NCBI RefSeq assembly: GCF_043290135.1
Contig: NC_134710.1
Coordinates: forward strand, 250,902,092 to 250,966,091
DNA: 64,000 nucleotides
Direction of reading: 5' to 3'
Origin: Rhipicephalus microplus
Taxonomy: Eukaryota > Arthropoda > Arachnida > Ixodida > Ixodidae
Shown: piece by piece, positions 41,701-52,800 of the stretch
How the letters are laid out: every line of letters begins with the position of its first letter
Position numbering within the stretch: the first letter of the stretch is position 1
The notes under the pieces: model-generated
Databases searched by the model: none
Told to the model about the DNA's origin: nothing
What the model saw: only the letters and a program-made list of their open reading frames with translations
Translations under genes and position numbers: made by a program

Positions 41701-43176
41701 CGAACTTCCTCGGTGCACACTTCCAGCTCGTCCCACCATACTGACACTTTCCAAAAATACAGAAAAAGAATAGAAAAGCAGAAACTCGAACACAAATCCA
41801 CTAGATACGAGGGATATAACCAAGCTTTCAGTCTAGCTGAGCTCCGAACATCTCTAAACTCCTGCAGTACTTCTGCCCCAGGTTCTGACCGTGTGGTGTA
41901 TGAAATGTTAAAAAACCTATCAGCGGAAACACGAAAAACCTTACTTTGTTTGTACAATGCTATCTGGTTTTCTGGCACTATCCCTACCTCCTGGGAAGAG
42001 ACTTTTATTATTCCCATTTTGAAAGAGGGCAAGGACCCTTCTTTAGCTTCAAGTTATAGGCCTATTACACTTACAAGCTGCTTGTGCAAAGTCTTCGAAA
42101 AAATGATAAACTGCCGACTTATACATATCCTTGAAACAAACAATTTGCCCGACCCATTTCAGTGCGGGTTTCGAGAAAATAGATCCACCGCAGACCACCT
42201 TGTTCGTATCGAGGCACAGATCAGAGACGCCTTCGTCCATAAACAATATTTTTTTTCTGTGTCCCTCGATATCAAAAAGGCTTATGATACAACATGGCGT
42301 TTTGGAATTCTAAGAGACCTGTCCCACCTTGGTGTGCACGGAAGAATGTTTCAAATGATCGAAAGTTACCTGTCAAACCGGACGTTCCGTGTCCGTGTGG
42401 GCAGTGTTCTCTCCCAAACATTTGTCCAGGAAACAGGCGTCCTACAAGGTGGTGTACTTAGTTGCACAATTTTTATTATCAAAATGAATTCCTTGCACCT
42501 GTCCATCCCCCGCAACATGTTCTATTCCACATATGTCGATGACGTCCAGCTTGGCTTTAAGTCGTGCAACCTAGCAATGTGTGAGCGGCAGGTTCAGTTA
42601 GGTTTAAACAAGGTCTCCAAATGGGCAGAGGAAAACGGATTCCGGCTAAACCCAGAAAAAAGCACGTGTGTCTTGTTCTTCCGAAAGAGAGGCGTGCACT
42701 CAGAACCTGACATGGAACTGAACGGTCAACGTCTGTCTGTCAATGCGGAGCATAAATTCTTAGGCTTAATCTTGGACAACAAGTTGATATTCGTACCACA
42801 CATCAAGTATTTAAAAACAAAATGTTTAAAAGCCATGAATGTTACAAAAGTGTTGTCACGTACTAGGTGGGGTAGTGACAGTCAATGTCTCATGAACCTA
42901 TATAGAAGCCTCATTCGCACCCGCTTAGATTATGGGGCCGTTGTTTATCAGTCTGCGGCTCAAAGTGCTTTGAAGATGCTGGACCCCATGCACCATTTGG
43001 GCATCCGCCTTTCTACGGGTGCTTTTCGCACCAGCCCCGTAGAAAGCTTTTATGTTGAGTCAAATGAGTGGTCGCTTTATCTGCAGAGAACCTACATGTC
43101 CTTTGTTTATTTCCTTAAGGTGAAAGCAGACAAAAAGCACCCCTCATACTCTACTTTTAATGATTTGTCGAGCTGA
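41680..43176 (+). pseudogene. LINE D reverse transcriptase (open frame, 498 codons)
   Basis: Motifs in order: STSAPGSDRVVYEML, ASSYRPITLTSCLCKVFEKM, VSLDIKKAYDTTW (motif A), TGVLQGGVLSCTIF (motif B), STYVDDVQLGF (motif C with both catalytic aspartates), and HKFLGLILD (motif D/E). A thumb with SRTRWGSD and LDYGAVVY follows. The frame starts inside the endonuclease-RT linker and is out of phase with the endonuclease, so a frameshift near 41700-41740 separates them. The domain is otherwise apparently functional. Confidence 0.9.
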
Positions 43177-44256
43177 ATTCTGTTTCAAAACAGGCCTTCG
43201 ATGAGGCAGCCCTTCTCAGTTCGCCTGAAGAGTCTAGCTGAGGAAACTGGAGTCTCACTTGAACACAGTTTAATGGCTCCTGTAGCATACCCGCCACCGT
43301 GGCAGTGGCAGACTATAGACTGCGGTGTGTCTTTTCTAGAAGTTACAAAACATGGCCTATTGCCCATATCCGAACACACTTCCTGGAACTTCAACACAAA
43401 TACACACGTCCTGAGTTCTTTACAGATGCCTCCAAGTCTAACTCCTCAGTGTCCTTCGCTGCTGTCGGCCCATCCTTTTCGGATGCTGGCCATCTACATC
43501 CAGGCACAAGTATCTTCACAGCGGAAGCTTGCGCTATACTTGTGGCGCAAGCAAACACATCAAGCAACTACAATTACAAAAAGCAGTAATTTATACGGAC
43601 TCACTCAGTGTGGTAACGGCTCTGCACACTCTTAAAAAACACAAAAACCCTGTCCTTGTCTCACTTTACTCTATTTTATACACACTCTACACACTGAAAC
43701 AACATGTTGTAGTGTGCTGGGTGCCAGGGCACCGTGAAATGCAGGGCGACGTGATGGCGGATCAGCTTGTTGCATCCGTCCACGAAATCAGTTCCACTAC
43801 ACCCATATCGATCCCACCCCTTGATCTTAAGCCGTCTCTCAAACGAAAGCTCAGGGACTACTGGCAGAGCAAGTGGGATAGGCACACATAAAACAAGCTA
43901 CGCGTTATCAAGCCACACCTTGGCCATTGACCACCAGTATCAAAATCTTGTCCAACAGAGGTAACACTAACAAGGCTCAGGATAGGACACACATACACGA
44001 CAAACATTTTTTGTTTGGTGGCGATCCACCATTGTGTGACAGATGTGGTGAAGCATTAACGGTCCTACACATGTTAAACCAGTGCAAAGAGCTAGAAGCT
44101 CTAAGAAAACAACATTTTCCATTAGCCTACCGACAACATATACCTTTACACCCTGCAATGTTTGTCGGTAGGGAACCGCTTTTTAGTCATAAATCATTGT
44201 TAGCGTTTTTAAAAGAATTTCATAGTTTTCATATCATATACCCGGGCATTCCGTAG
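43177..44256 (+). pseudogene. LINE D RNase H and C-terminal zinc region
   Basis: The RNase H is split. 43299-43589 holds FTDASKSNSSVSFAAVG (first Asp) and STAEACAIL-type Glu (IFTAEACAI). 43529-43891 holds IYTDSLSVVTAL (Asp) and WVPGHREMQGDVMADQL (final Asp). The last frame, 43927-44256, has CDRCGEALTVLHMLNQC, a CX2C...HX4C zinc motif. Frameshifts fall near 43180, 43580 and 43895. An RNase H in a Jockey-type LINE is less usual than in I-type elements, so the clade label is tentative. Confidence 0.85.
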
Positions 44257-44595
44257 CACGACCTCTGCAGAGAGGTGTTTGCTGTGGTGGCTACACAAGA
44301 AAGCACTTGCCTCGCAGCCCTTGGACACAAGGGCGCTGATGAGGCAGTTGTGATAGTGCCAAATATTTTTACACGTTTCTATTATCAAAACCTTTGTCCC
44401 CCTTTTTACTATGCATATCACGTTACTGTCATGTTTTTAATACTTATGTTTTTACCCGCATTATCGAGAGGAATTTTAAGGCCCCTATACAGCCACGCAA
44501 CATATCATTGTCCACATGTCTATACTAATTGAAATGGCGCTCTTTGGCCATCAATTGGCCCTTGCGCCATCAAGCGCCACACATCATCATCATCA
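44257..44595 (+). terminator. LINE D 3' UTR, terminal hairpin and (ATC)n tail
   Basis: About 280 bp of 3' UTR lead to TGGCGCTCTTTGGCCATCAA followed by TTGGCCCTTGCGCCA (44532-44566), which can fold into a hairpin (TGGCGC/GCGCCA with inner TTGGCC/GGCCAA pairs). The tail is ACATCATCATCATCA. A structured 3' end next to a short tandem tail is the recognition site for target-primed reverse transcription in several LINE groups. Confidence 0.75.
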
Positions 44596-44606
44596 ATGTA
44601 ACTTGT

Positions 44607-45050
44607 GAAGGACTCGCCGGTCTGCTGGGCTCGTTCACGTGAACGCTGTTCAGCTTGCAGCTTACGAACGGCAGGACGGCCGAACACGTCAACGACAGCG
44701 GTTTTAAAAGCGGACCAAGTCGGGAAATCAGATGCGTGGTTGTTGTACCCCATGCCGGCCACACCCGCGAGGTAGAAAAACAGGTTGCCGAGTTTACCTG
44801 CCTCGTTCCAATGATTGGGGACGCTCACGCGTTCGTATATGGTCAGCCAGTCCTCGACGTCGGTGCCATCCGCGCCGGTGAAGACAGGAGGGTCGCGGAT
44901 GCGGGGGACACCGGGACATGGCGTCGGCGTAGGAGGAAGCGTTTGCTGGGCGGCGTCTTGGTGCATGGTTGAGGGCACGGTACGGGATTGAAGCTCCAAG
45001 GGCGTCGAATGCGAACCGAAGGTGTTTGAAGGGCAGAGGAGTCTCAGCAC
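44607..45050 (-). pseudogene. gypsy C gag, N-terminal part
   Basis: The frame reads MHQDAAQQTLPPTP near its start and VFTGADGTDVEDWLTIYERV, the conserved gag domain. It reaches GESFTSYI at the LINE D insertion site. The continuation is at 38637. Confidence 0.8.
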
Positions 45051-45200
45051 TCTCCACCAAATTGTTAAGACGTTTATTGGCGGACACTCTGCGATGATTC
45101 ACGACAGTGACAGTCTGATGATGATGATGACGATGATCCTTGATACTCTGGCGCACACCCACAAAGGGAGATCAGCCAAGAACAGGGTGGCAGGATCTTA
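45045..45200 (-). other. gypsy C primer-site region and 5' LTR end
   Basis: On the minus strand CCAATAAACGTCTTAACA ends at 45063, an LTR end with an AATAAA signal. TTTGGTGGAGAGTGCTGAG follows as the primer-site region. The upstream LTR part contains a (GATGAT)n stretch near 45115-45133. The other LTR border was not found. Confidence 0.55.
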
Positions 45201-45354
45201 ACTAAAAGGCTTATGGTTTTTCAAACACAACGTAATTTTGGGCTGAAAAAAATATAGAAAGAAAAGCCGAAAATCGAAAAAGGAGTTTATCTGAGCAGGA
45301 AGCGATGCTGGCTATCAAATGCGATTTGAGGCAGACGTAATGGTGGGTCTAAAA

Positions 45355-45355
<1 letters not shown>

Positions 45356-45420
<65 letters not shown>
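45356..45420. repeat. (TA)n microsatellite at the LINE E 3' end
   Basis: About 32 TA units. They directly follow the short 3' UTR of LINE E on the minus strand and act as, or have replaced, its tail. Confidence 0.85.
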
Positions 45421-45423
<3 letters not shown>

Positions 45424-45425
45424 GA

Positions 45426-46304
45426 TTAACATGGCAATCGCTTTGTTTCAATTATGTATTCAAATACTGCAGAGCAGACGTCCCTGTGGCTATAACCGAA
45501 TTTAATGCTGCCAAATGACAAAATTACTGCCACATTTATTTCTAATCCAAATTTTTCAAGTGGAGCTACCAGGTATCTTTTCCGTTGATGAGAATATCGG
45601 GGACAGAACAAAAAGAAGTGATCTATCGTTTCCATTTCTTCGCAAGTCTGACATAAAGGTGACGCCTTTAGACCTACTTTAAGCAAATAATAATTCAGTT
45701 GCGGAATTCTGCAACGCAATCTTGTAAATGTAACTTCCAAGTGGCGTGTTGCACACCACTGTCTATTCCAGCGGCATCTTAGATGTGCGAAATCGCAATA
45801 TTTATCCAATGAGTAGCAATCGTACAAACAGAGGTTTCTAAACCTTATTGCTGTCGCGTAAACCGTATCAGGCAAAATCGGTACAAGAGATACTGTGGCT
45901 AGTGCATCCGCCATCTCATTGAGATATATGCCACGATGGCCTGGTACCCATAAGAGCTGCAGTTTTTTCAAGTTTGTCGGTATGAGTTGTCGAAACATGT
46001 GCATAAGTGTTAAGTTGGCTCCTGAAGACAGAGCAGCACGTACTGAAAAAGAATCTGTAATTACGACTGCTTCCGATTCGCCCCAAGGAAGTTTCCGTAG
46101 TGCCAGTACAATAGCAAATAATTCTGCTATGAATATTGGTGTGTAATCTGGGAGTATAACCGAAAAGGACCAGTCAAGGAAACGTGAGAAGATACCTGCC
46201 CCAGCCTTTTCATTTGATACGGATGCATCAGTCGCAATTATGTTGTTCATGTTCACGTGTGCCAAGTAATCCTGCAGCCGATCATTTAAATATTGAAATG
46301 GCAT
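45426..46304 (-). pseudogene. LINE E RNase H and C-terminal zinc motif (292 codons open)
   Basis: RNase H catalytic set: ATDASVSNE (Asp), IAELFAIVLAL (Glu), VVITDSFSV (Asp) and LLWVPGHRGIYLNEMADALA (Asp), all present. After it, CQTCEEMETIDHFFLFCP gives a CX2C...HX4C zinc module, typical of the C-terminus of I-type ORF2 proteins. The frame is undamaged to its stop at 45426. It removes RNA from the RNA-DNA hybrid during integration. Confidence 0.9.
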
Positions 46305-47527
46305 TTATTTTGCGTTAGAGGAATAAATATTCTCAAATTCTATCTTAAGATCTAAATTAACGTTTCTGGTTGAGAAAATATGTTTGATTTTGACGTTCAG
46401 TGGTTCTAGCAGCGCTTGAACGAACAAGATCTGTGGGCAGTAGAATTGCGACCACCAAGTTTCAAAAAATAAGCTTGGTTCTTTAATAAAAGCATGAAAC
46501 GATGTTTTCTGGGGCACAGTGTATAGTTTTAAAAATGTTTGGATAGTAAGCATTTTGAATCTATTCAACAATGACGGTAGACGCGCTTCCATGTATAGCA
46601 CATTGTTAGCAACAAACTTGGGCAGTCCAAGGCCCAGTTGTAAAGCCTCCCTTTCTAATAGTATTAGTGGTCTCATTTTATATGTCGCACTGCCTGAAAA
46701 TAAGACACAGCTGAATTCCATGATAGGACGAATGTACATTTTATAGACCATTTCCAATGTATTTCTTCGCAACCCCCTTTTTATGTTGCTGAGCTTGCGT
46801 AACCACCCCATGGCTCATGTTGCTTTGGACGCAATGTGATCGATGTGGCTTTTCCAATTTAACGAGCTGTTATATATGATGCCTAAGTATTTGAGTGAAT
46901 CCACCTGGGGAATCTGCTCTGTGCCATACATCAAGGAGATGTTGACAGGATCCCTGAACGAGAACGCTAGAAGCGCGCTTTTGTTTACGTTTAGAGACAT
47001 TCCAATTTTTTCAAGCCATTCCTCTATCATGTTTAGGTAATTCTGTAATGTCTGATAAAGTAATTGCAGATCACTGTTTGTCGCAAAGAAAGCAATGCCA
47101 TCTGCATACACATATAAATGAATATCGCTATGTGTTGGAATCGAACTGAGGAAGATGTTAAACAACACCGGTGAGAGCACTGCCCCCTGTGGTACGCCAT
47201 GGTATTGTCGATATCTGTTAGAAAAACAACCCCTTTGAAAGCAATGAAACTCTCTCTCCCTTAAAAACTCTGCTACCCATGATGTCATGTAGTTTAATAA
47301 GTGTGATATTTGCATCTGCTCTATTAGTATTTTATGCTTCACTTTGTCATACGCTTGGTCAAATCCAGAATAACTAATGCACAATACTCTCTTCTACGCC
47401 TAGCCAACTGTATACGACTCTTCAAATCCGCGTGCGCACACCATATGGAGCATCCCGATTTAAAACCAATTTGACTGGGGTTCAGTATTGATTTCTCCTC
47501 AATGTATTTTATTACACGTGCATTCAA
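46305..47527 (-). pseudogene. LINE E reverse transcriptase
   Basis: The pieces 47527-47339, 47384-46815 and 46811-46305 follow one another in slightly different frames. Motif A is degraded (LVILDLTKRMTK and FDQAYDKVKH across a frameshift near 47360). Motif B reads HGVPQGAVLSPVLFN. The catalytic box reads VYADGIAFF, in which the second Asp of YADD is Gly. The thumb has GWLRKLSNIKRGLRRN and LEREALQLGLGLPK. LINE A has lost the other Asp of the same box. Confidence 0.88.
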
Positions 47528-48499
47528 AACTCTTTAAGTTAGTTTAACCAAATTAGATGTAAGAGAAGTTGGCCTCACGTTGTCAAGTTTATACCCAAGT
47601 CCCTGTTTTTTAAGTATCGGAATTATTTTGGAAAGTTTCCCATCCGCCGGTATCCAAGATTTTTTCAAAGAGTAATTAACCATATTACAGAGTTCATGTG
47701 GGGAAATGTCATATAGTACTTTTATCATTGCTGACGTTACTCCATCTGGTCCAGGTGCTGTAGGAGGTAAGTGCCTCACTACACCCGCTAGTTCCGCTAA
47801 TGTCACCTCATCGAACTCCTCCCCTGCAATTGGCTTAACTATGTGTCTTGGCATTGTTGATCTGAATCTTTCTTCTAATCCTTTAGCAACGTTTTCTAAT
47901 ATTTCAGTGAGTTTGCTAGGCGATAGAATTGAAGAATCAATATTGTCTGAAGATGGTATCATTTTTCTGGAACGCAAAAAATCTAAAAAGCGCTTTTCTC
48001 TTGTATGGTTTTGAAAGATAACTAAATTTGTTAGTGTCATAGTCATCTTTTGCTTTGCGTACTGTACGTTTAAAATCTGCTGCCACGTGTTTATAGTGAC
48101 ACCAGTTTTTTTGGCATTGGTTGTGGATAAGTTGCTTCCACGCCGCTTTTCGTTTTCTATACCCCCTCATACAATCAGCGTTCTACCATGGGCTAAACGA
48201 CCCGCCTGTGCCTGAAGTTATTGAAAAAGTTGACTTTTTTATTGATATTCTTAATACCGCACACAGAGTAATAGCCCGAATGTCTTCCTGCATGTCCTTG
48301 CGAAGAACCAAAGTAGACAGTAAGTCTTTTTGTAAACGCTCATAATTTACAAACGAGCCAATTTTATCAGTTAAAAATATCCCGGGAAGTTAATATCAAA
48401 GCTAATAGGAAGGTGGTCACTGTTTGTTGCGCAATCAAATGTTTTCCACGACGAAATGTTTAGTGAGGAGCTGGAAAAGGTCAGATCTATCGCCGACTT
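47528..48499 (-). pseudogene. LINE E endonuclease-RT linker
   Basis: The frame 48170-47937 and the frame 48046-47534 cover the linker. The second ends with HLPPTAPGPDGVTSAMIKVLY, the RT lead-in motif, and WIPADGKLSKIIPILKKQG. Frame changes occur near 48170 and 48000. Bases 48500-48380 still encode the end of the endonuclease (SDHLPISF). Confidence 0.75.
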
Positions 48500-49043
48500 C
48501 TATTGTCTCCTAATAAACGTAACAGTGGGGAAATTTACACAAGATAAGTTATTATCAACAGTCCATTCCCACAAGCGCCTTCCATTTACATCAGTCTTGA
48601 AAACCCAAGACACGTGGTGTGAATTAAAGTCACCAGTTAATATTACATCCTTCCTGCAGGAAGCTAACATTGCATCTAAGCATCTTGTGTCCTGTACTCC
48701 TACCGGAAAGTATGCGTTAACAAAAGAAAAAGGGGAACAGCCTGGCAGAGTGATGTCTAATACCATAATTTCATAGTTAGAATTCATGCACAGGTAGTTA
48801 ATCTTCACTCTATGACTAAATTTAGTTGATAACAAAATGGCAAGTCCACCACCTCTGCTAGGTCTGTCTAAACGAAATAAGCGATAATTTTTTAGGTAAA
48901 ATGTTTGTCCATTTCTAAGCCAAGTTTCTTGTAAAGTAATAATATCTGGGGAAATTTGCGAAGAAATACACGATAAATCTGTGGTAGCCGACCCTATTGA
49001 TTGACTATTCCACTGTAATACTTTTAAGGAGCCTATTTTGACA
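48500..49043 (-). pseudogene. LINE E endonuclease domain
   Basis: Open from about 49043 (SVKIGSLKVLQWNSQSIG) to a stop at 48500. LQWNSQS and LQETWL carry the Asn and Glu of the active site, LDRPSRGGGLAIL follows, and TGDFNSHHVSW carries the Asp-Asn pair. The C-terminal SDHLP pair lies beyond the stop. The domain is thus nearly whole. Confidence 0.85.
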
Positions 49044-50344
49044 CTATAAATCTGCCGCAGAGACTGCTTGATCCAAAAGATCTTTCCTCAAAAAGTCTTT
49101 TTTTGATAGGTGCTCCAAAAAGCCTTTCTTTGACAGGTACTTTTTAGATTTTGATTTCTGTGAAGACTTTTTTAATAGGGGAGATCTGGCACGCTTCATG
49201 AAATTATGAGATTCCGCCTCCATATCTGTGAATCCATCAGAGTCATCTGATACAGGTTCTGGATCTGCCCGCAGTATCGTATTGGAGGGTCCTGCTTGAG
49301 GAGATGCGCATCGTGTAGGAGCTATCGGACTTTCTGTCTCGGCACACTTTGAAACCTCCAAATTCTGTGAAGTTTGATTTTTCATAGACACTGAAGCAAC
49401 GATTTGGGTCAACTGAGATGTTAACAATTCAGCCACGACTCCAATAATACTGCTGGCAAGACGCTCCATCGCCTTTTCCGTTGCCTTCTCTATGGTCTCT
49501 GCTATACATTTTGCTAACGATGCATCCGTAGCAGTGGTATGTCGTGCTGTTACGCTTGCGTAACCTTTCGAGCGTTCTTGTAATTCAGTCACAGCTTCTC
49601 TCCGGGAGCAACGCCTGCGCCAACGTCTGCAGGATGCGCTTCATGACATAAACAGCACTTCTCTTCCGTCGAGTTGCACTTACGGCTGTCGTGATTTTCT
49701 CCGCATAGTCGACATCTGGCAGTTGATCTGCACCCTTTCGCGCTGTGGCCATATCTCCAACAATTCAAGCACTGCAGTGGCTTAGGAAATAGAGGCTCTA
49801 CCTTATAGATAAGAGGCCAAGCTTTAATTTTAGATGGTCTTATCGTTCCCGCAAAGGTTACTATCACCGATTCGGTAGGTGATTTTTTATTCTCAACCAG
49901 ACGCGTGCACCTGTATACTGACACTGCACCTGCTACCGAAAATAACTCAAGAATTTCTGCAGGGGTCAGGCTCGTATCTACACCAGGGACTATGCCTTTC
50001 GAACATGCAAGATGCGCTGGAATAAACGGGCTCACCGGCTGCGTTGCAAATTCGAAACAATTGAGAAGCTCTCGGACGCACTCCTGATCGGCAGAGCAGC
50101 ACAAAATACCACCACGACCGAAATTCCGGACCTCAGTGATCTTTTGAAAGTGTGATGTGGCTTTCCGAAACTCCATTTGAATCATCTTCGGATTATTCGT
50201 AGGTATCGTACCTCCATTGGTCGGTACCAGAGCCACGGGGACGTTGATAACCCCACTGCAAAGGGAAAAATCAATCGGCCAATCCTTGGCCGGTATAGAT
50301 GCTAGTCAAGGAGAAGGCCCTTGGCCAGGCGAAGAAACCGACAT
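49044..50344 (-). pseudogene. LINE E ORF1 (gag-like), one stop and one frameshift
   Basis: The ATG at 50344 gives MSVSSPGQGPSP, then TGA at 50308-50306 where related proteins would have a residue, and the frame continues through PAKDWPIDFSLCSGVINVPV to 49589. Knuckles CLNCWRYGHSAKGC and CRLCGENHDSRKC and a third, CCLCHEAHP, lie near 49640-49760. A frameshift near 49600 leads to the C-terminal piece 49592-49044, rich in Glu/Lys/Ser. This protein binds LINE RNA. Confidence 0.85.
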
Positions 50345-50746
50345 CTAAATAGCCTGAGTCGCTTGAACTTAGAATATCATAAGCACAAACCACAAACAAC
50401 TGCCAAAAAAGCACTAAAACCACAAAGAAGCAAACGTTAAACTCAAGTGCAATCCCGCCGCCCGTCGTTCAAGCCGTTCCAACCCGTGAGCCGCAGCGCA
50501 GAACCGGATCAGAGGAACAGTACAGGATCAGAGGAACAGGAGCTGTTCGAACGCAGCTGCTTCGGTCGACGTGTCCTTGGCTATGAGCTATGGCCGATGA
50601 GCTATGACCGTGGCACCCAGCGTCTCTTCTTCTTCGACAGTCAATGCGGGGACTGACTTTCTGCACGAGCTGCTCTTCTTCTTATAAAAAGGGCGACCCA
50701 CTAGAAGGCACTGGAGAGGACGACCCACCTGTTCAAAGGCTGTGCC

Positions 50747-50781
<35 letters not shown>
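50345..50781 (-). other. Possible LINE E leader or LTR-like promoter segment, and (TA)n
   Basis: On the minus strand a TGTGGCACAG start (near 50750) is followed by CTTTTTATAAGAAG (near 50680-50693), a TATA-like box. Two copies of CTGTTCCTCTGATCC lie 21 bp apart near 50505-50540. This may be the LINE E 5' UTR fused to, or replaced by, an LTR. A (TA)n tract of about 15 units occupies 50751-50781. Confidence 0.4.
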
Positions 50782-50783
<2 letters not shown>

Positions 50784-51719
50784 TCACAGCTGCTCTCGTC
50801 GACATGAGTGACGACTGCTGCGTTTTCAAGTGTAACAATATTTAAATAGAGGGGGGGCTTATAGAGTAAAGGGAGGACGTAGAAAGGGGAGGCAGCGTTG
50901 CATCCAAGCGAAAAATTGAACAAAATTCTGCTCTCTCTCTCTCCTGTCTAGTGCTGTCGGGCTCGTTTCTAAACCGAATGGCACGTGTATGCTATATTTA
51001 TTCGATAGTGAAGAAGGCCACCAGTGCAAACCAGGGCCAAACAGTGGAGTTTCAATGGCGTTTTGCCGGAAGTAGAGCGAGCGTATTATGCGTATTATGC
51101 TTATTAGCGTATTGTGCAACAAACTTTTTTTTAATCTGGCCACTGAACGTTGAGTCGTGCACTTCAGGACTCCATGCATTTATTCATCTGACCACCACCA
51201 CCAATCTCCCTGTGATGCCCCCGCGTGAAGTGAATAATACGATAACCAGGTAGTAATTTTTTTGTGTAAGGAGTGGCGTGTAAAGGAAAGCTGCCTTGTC
51301 CACAAGACTTGTGAGGGGCCACGTTCCCCAACGCCTCTGAACTGCTATAAAAAGTACTCTCACGGTGAACACTCAGTGCCAAGATGCCTCTGTTTAACTT
51401 AATTTTTACAAAGGACAAGGTTCTTGTCACGAACAAAGCAGCGAACTACTCGAAGCTTAGATTTCTGCTGTAAAATGATGCGGTAAGCGTTTTTCTCACT
51501 AGCTGCTGTGGCTAAGTAATATCGAAATTTATGCCTTGCTAAAGAAGTATCAAATGAATTCAATTTTTACTTGTCGTTTAGTTCGCCTAACACACCGTTT
51601 CAGCTTTTCGGTTGTCTGTGTCAGCTTAAAATGAAGGTGTCTGTTCCACATAGGTAATTGCTAGGCTTTCATGTGCCAAACACGGTATATTTTTGATGTG
51701 CGCTGTAGTGTTCGTATCA
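50782..51719. other. Non-coding stretch, nothing recognised
   Basis: About 940 bp with a CT-rich stretch (50931-50943) and no domain-bearing frame. Short open frames on both strands appear to be chance. Confidence 0.4.
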
Positions 51720-52685
51720 AGATTGTGACCGCTTGAAAGGAAAGAAAATAAGAGGAAAAGAACGGCAGGGAGGTTAACCAGTCTATAGGCAGCCGGTTTG
51801 CTACCCTGCGCGTGGGAGGGGGATGGTGGAGATGAAAGATAGAGAGGAGAGAGGGAAGGGAGATAAGCACAGCACATCAAGGAGCACGCACGCGCACACT
51901 CAGTCATAGTTCAGTCTTGTCTTTCATGATGTGTGACATTGCTTTACAGCCGCTTGTTCAACTTTGTGTCATGTAGGAATTTCAACAGTGCTTTTTTCGC
52001 CTTCTGTTGCAATGTCTTCTTTCGGGCCTTTGAAAGAATAGTTCCCACAGACATTTGGCTGTTGTCAATGGGCGCAAGAGTGGACGCCAGTGACTGTCTC
52101 TGAATGTCATAGAACGGACAGTTGCACAAGATGCGGTGTAGCGTCTCTTCGCAAGGACAGGCATCGCAAAGAGCGTTGTCAGCCATTCCTATGATAAATG
52201 AACAAGATTTTGTAAGTGTCACCCCTAGCCATAAGCGATGACAAAGAGTGGCTTCTCTTTGGTCGAGCCTAGTGGGCATGCGGAAAGCCATAAAAGAGGA
52301 CAGGTGGTGTCGTCGATTTGTCTGGGTGGTCTGGTTTCTCGGTGGGCACCATAGTGAAAGCATGATTTTCCGCGCAAGCCGACGAAGATTACTGGCAGCA
52401 TCGGTCCGCGAAAGTGGTATGGCTTGTTCTCGTGTACCTTCAAGAGCTGCCCGTGCAGCAGTATCGGCATGTTCGTTCCCTATGACGTTGTAGTGACTTG
52501 GCAGCCACCGAAACGTCACATGGTGACCTTTCTAGTGTGAAGTGTGGCGAAGGCATTGATTTTGGAAAACAAGTGGTTCGTACGGCCCGCAACGCAGTGC
52601 TGAGAGTACAGATTGTAGGGCAGCTTTTCTCCCGCTGAAAATAGACCATTGTGGCGACCGCTTGGGTTTCTCCAATCATATATCT
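51720..52685 (-). mobile_element. Jockey-like LINE 3' fragment (F)
   Basis: The minus strand encodes the end of an RNase H and a zinc motif, then a 3' UTR with TATCTTTCATCTCCACC and TTAACCTCCCTGCCGTTC (near 51765-51840). The fragment begins inside the RNase H region near 52685, next to a SINE remnant. Confidence 0.75.
51944..52519 (-). pseudogene. LINE F RNase H end and zinc region (191 codons open)
   Basis: The frame starts at FRWLPSHYNVIGNEHADTAARAAL, the final catalytic segment (H...NExAD) of RNase H. It continues to CDACPCEETLHRILCNCPFYD, a CX2C...HX4C-type zinc motif with an extra Cys, and ends KFLHDTKLNKRL. The first part of RNase H is upstream in other frames (to about 52685) with damage. 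Confidence 0.75.
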
Positions 52686-52800
52686 TGGTTCACGGGTGTT
52701 CTTTGTATATTTCACCCCCATAAATTTGCGGCCGCCGTAGTCGCTAATCTATCCCGGACCCTCAATAATAGCAGCGCAACACCACACGTGCTATGCTGCC
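52686..52800 (-). mobile_element. SINE remnant (tRNA-derived family)
   Basis: On the minus strand CCGGGATAGATTAGCGACTA followed by CGGCGGCCGC and ATTTATGGGGGTGAAATA matches the T-arm and body of the SINE at 59625-59822 (CGGCGGCCGC; GAAGGAAGCG). Only the middle part is left. The tRNA 5' half is lost. Confidence 0.5.

Larger units (their letters stand above)
38638..44595 (+). mobile_element. Full-length Jockey-like LINE D inserted in gypsy C gag
   Basis: ATGTAACTTGT flanks both ends (38627-38637 and 44596-44606), an 11-bp target duplication, and removing the element restores the gypsy gag codons TSYI. The element has a 5' leader, ORF1 with zinc knuckles, ORF2 with endonuclease, RT and RNase H, a 3' UTR, a terminal hairpin and an (ATC)n tail (44583-44595). 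It is 5958 bp and not 5'-truncated. Frameshifts inactivate both ORFs, but the RT frame is open over almost 500 codons, so it is younger than the gypsy it interrupts. Confidence 0.92.
34422..45200 (-). mobile_element. Ty3/gypsy LTR retrotransposon C, 3'-truncated, split by LINE D
   Basis: Gag starts near 45050 and resumes at 38626 on the far side of LINE D. Protease, RT, RNase H and integrase follow down to 34422. The primer-site region and LTR end are at 45045-45063. The 3' end (integrase tail, 3' LTR) is missing: gypsy sequence stops at 34422 against the RTE. Protein sequence is distinct from gypsy A and B, so it is another family. The LTR start on the high side could not be fixed and is placed at about 45200. 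Confidence 0.85.
45421..50344 (-). mobile_element. I-group LINE E, near full length
   Basis: Order on the minus strand: ORF1 with zinc knuckles (50344-49044), endonuclease, RT, RNase H with a C-terminal zinc motif (to 45426), a very short 3' UTR and a (TA)n tail. It is the same family as LINE A (1-2725): for example VYFPVGVQDTR versus NAYFPVGVQDTR, and identical ATDAS starts of RNase H. Decay is moderate: one stop in ORF1, one frameshift between the ORF1 halves, and about four breaks in ORF2. The 5' end probably extends beyond 50344 into an untranslated leader of unknown length. Confidence 0.9.

Noticed and set aside
49044..49592. Separate host gene with a Ser/Lys-rich product
   Set aside because: It directly follows the zinc-knuckle frame with a one-base shift and precedes the LINE endonuclease, so it is the C-terminal part of LINE E ORF1.
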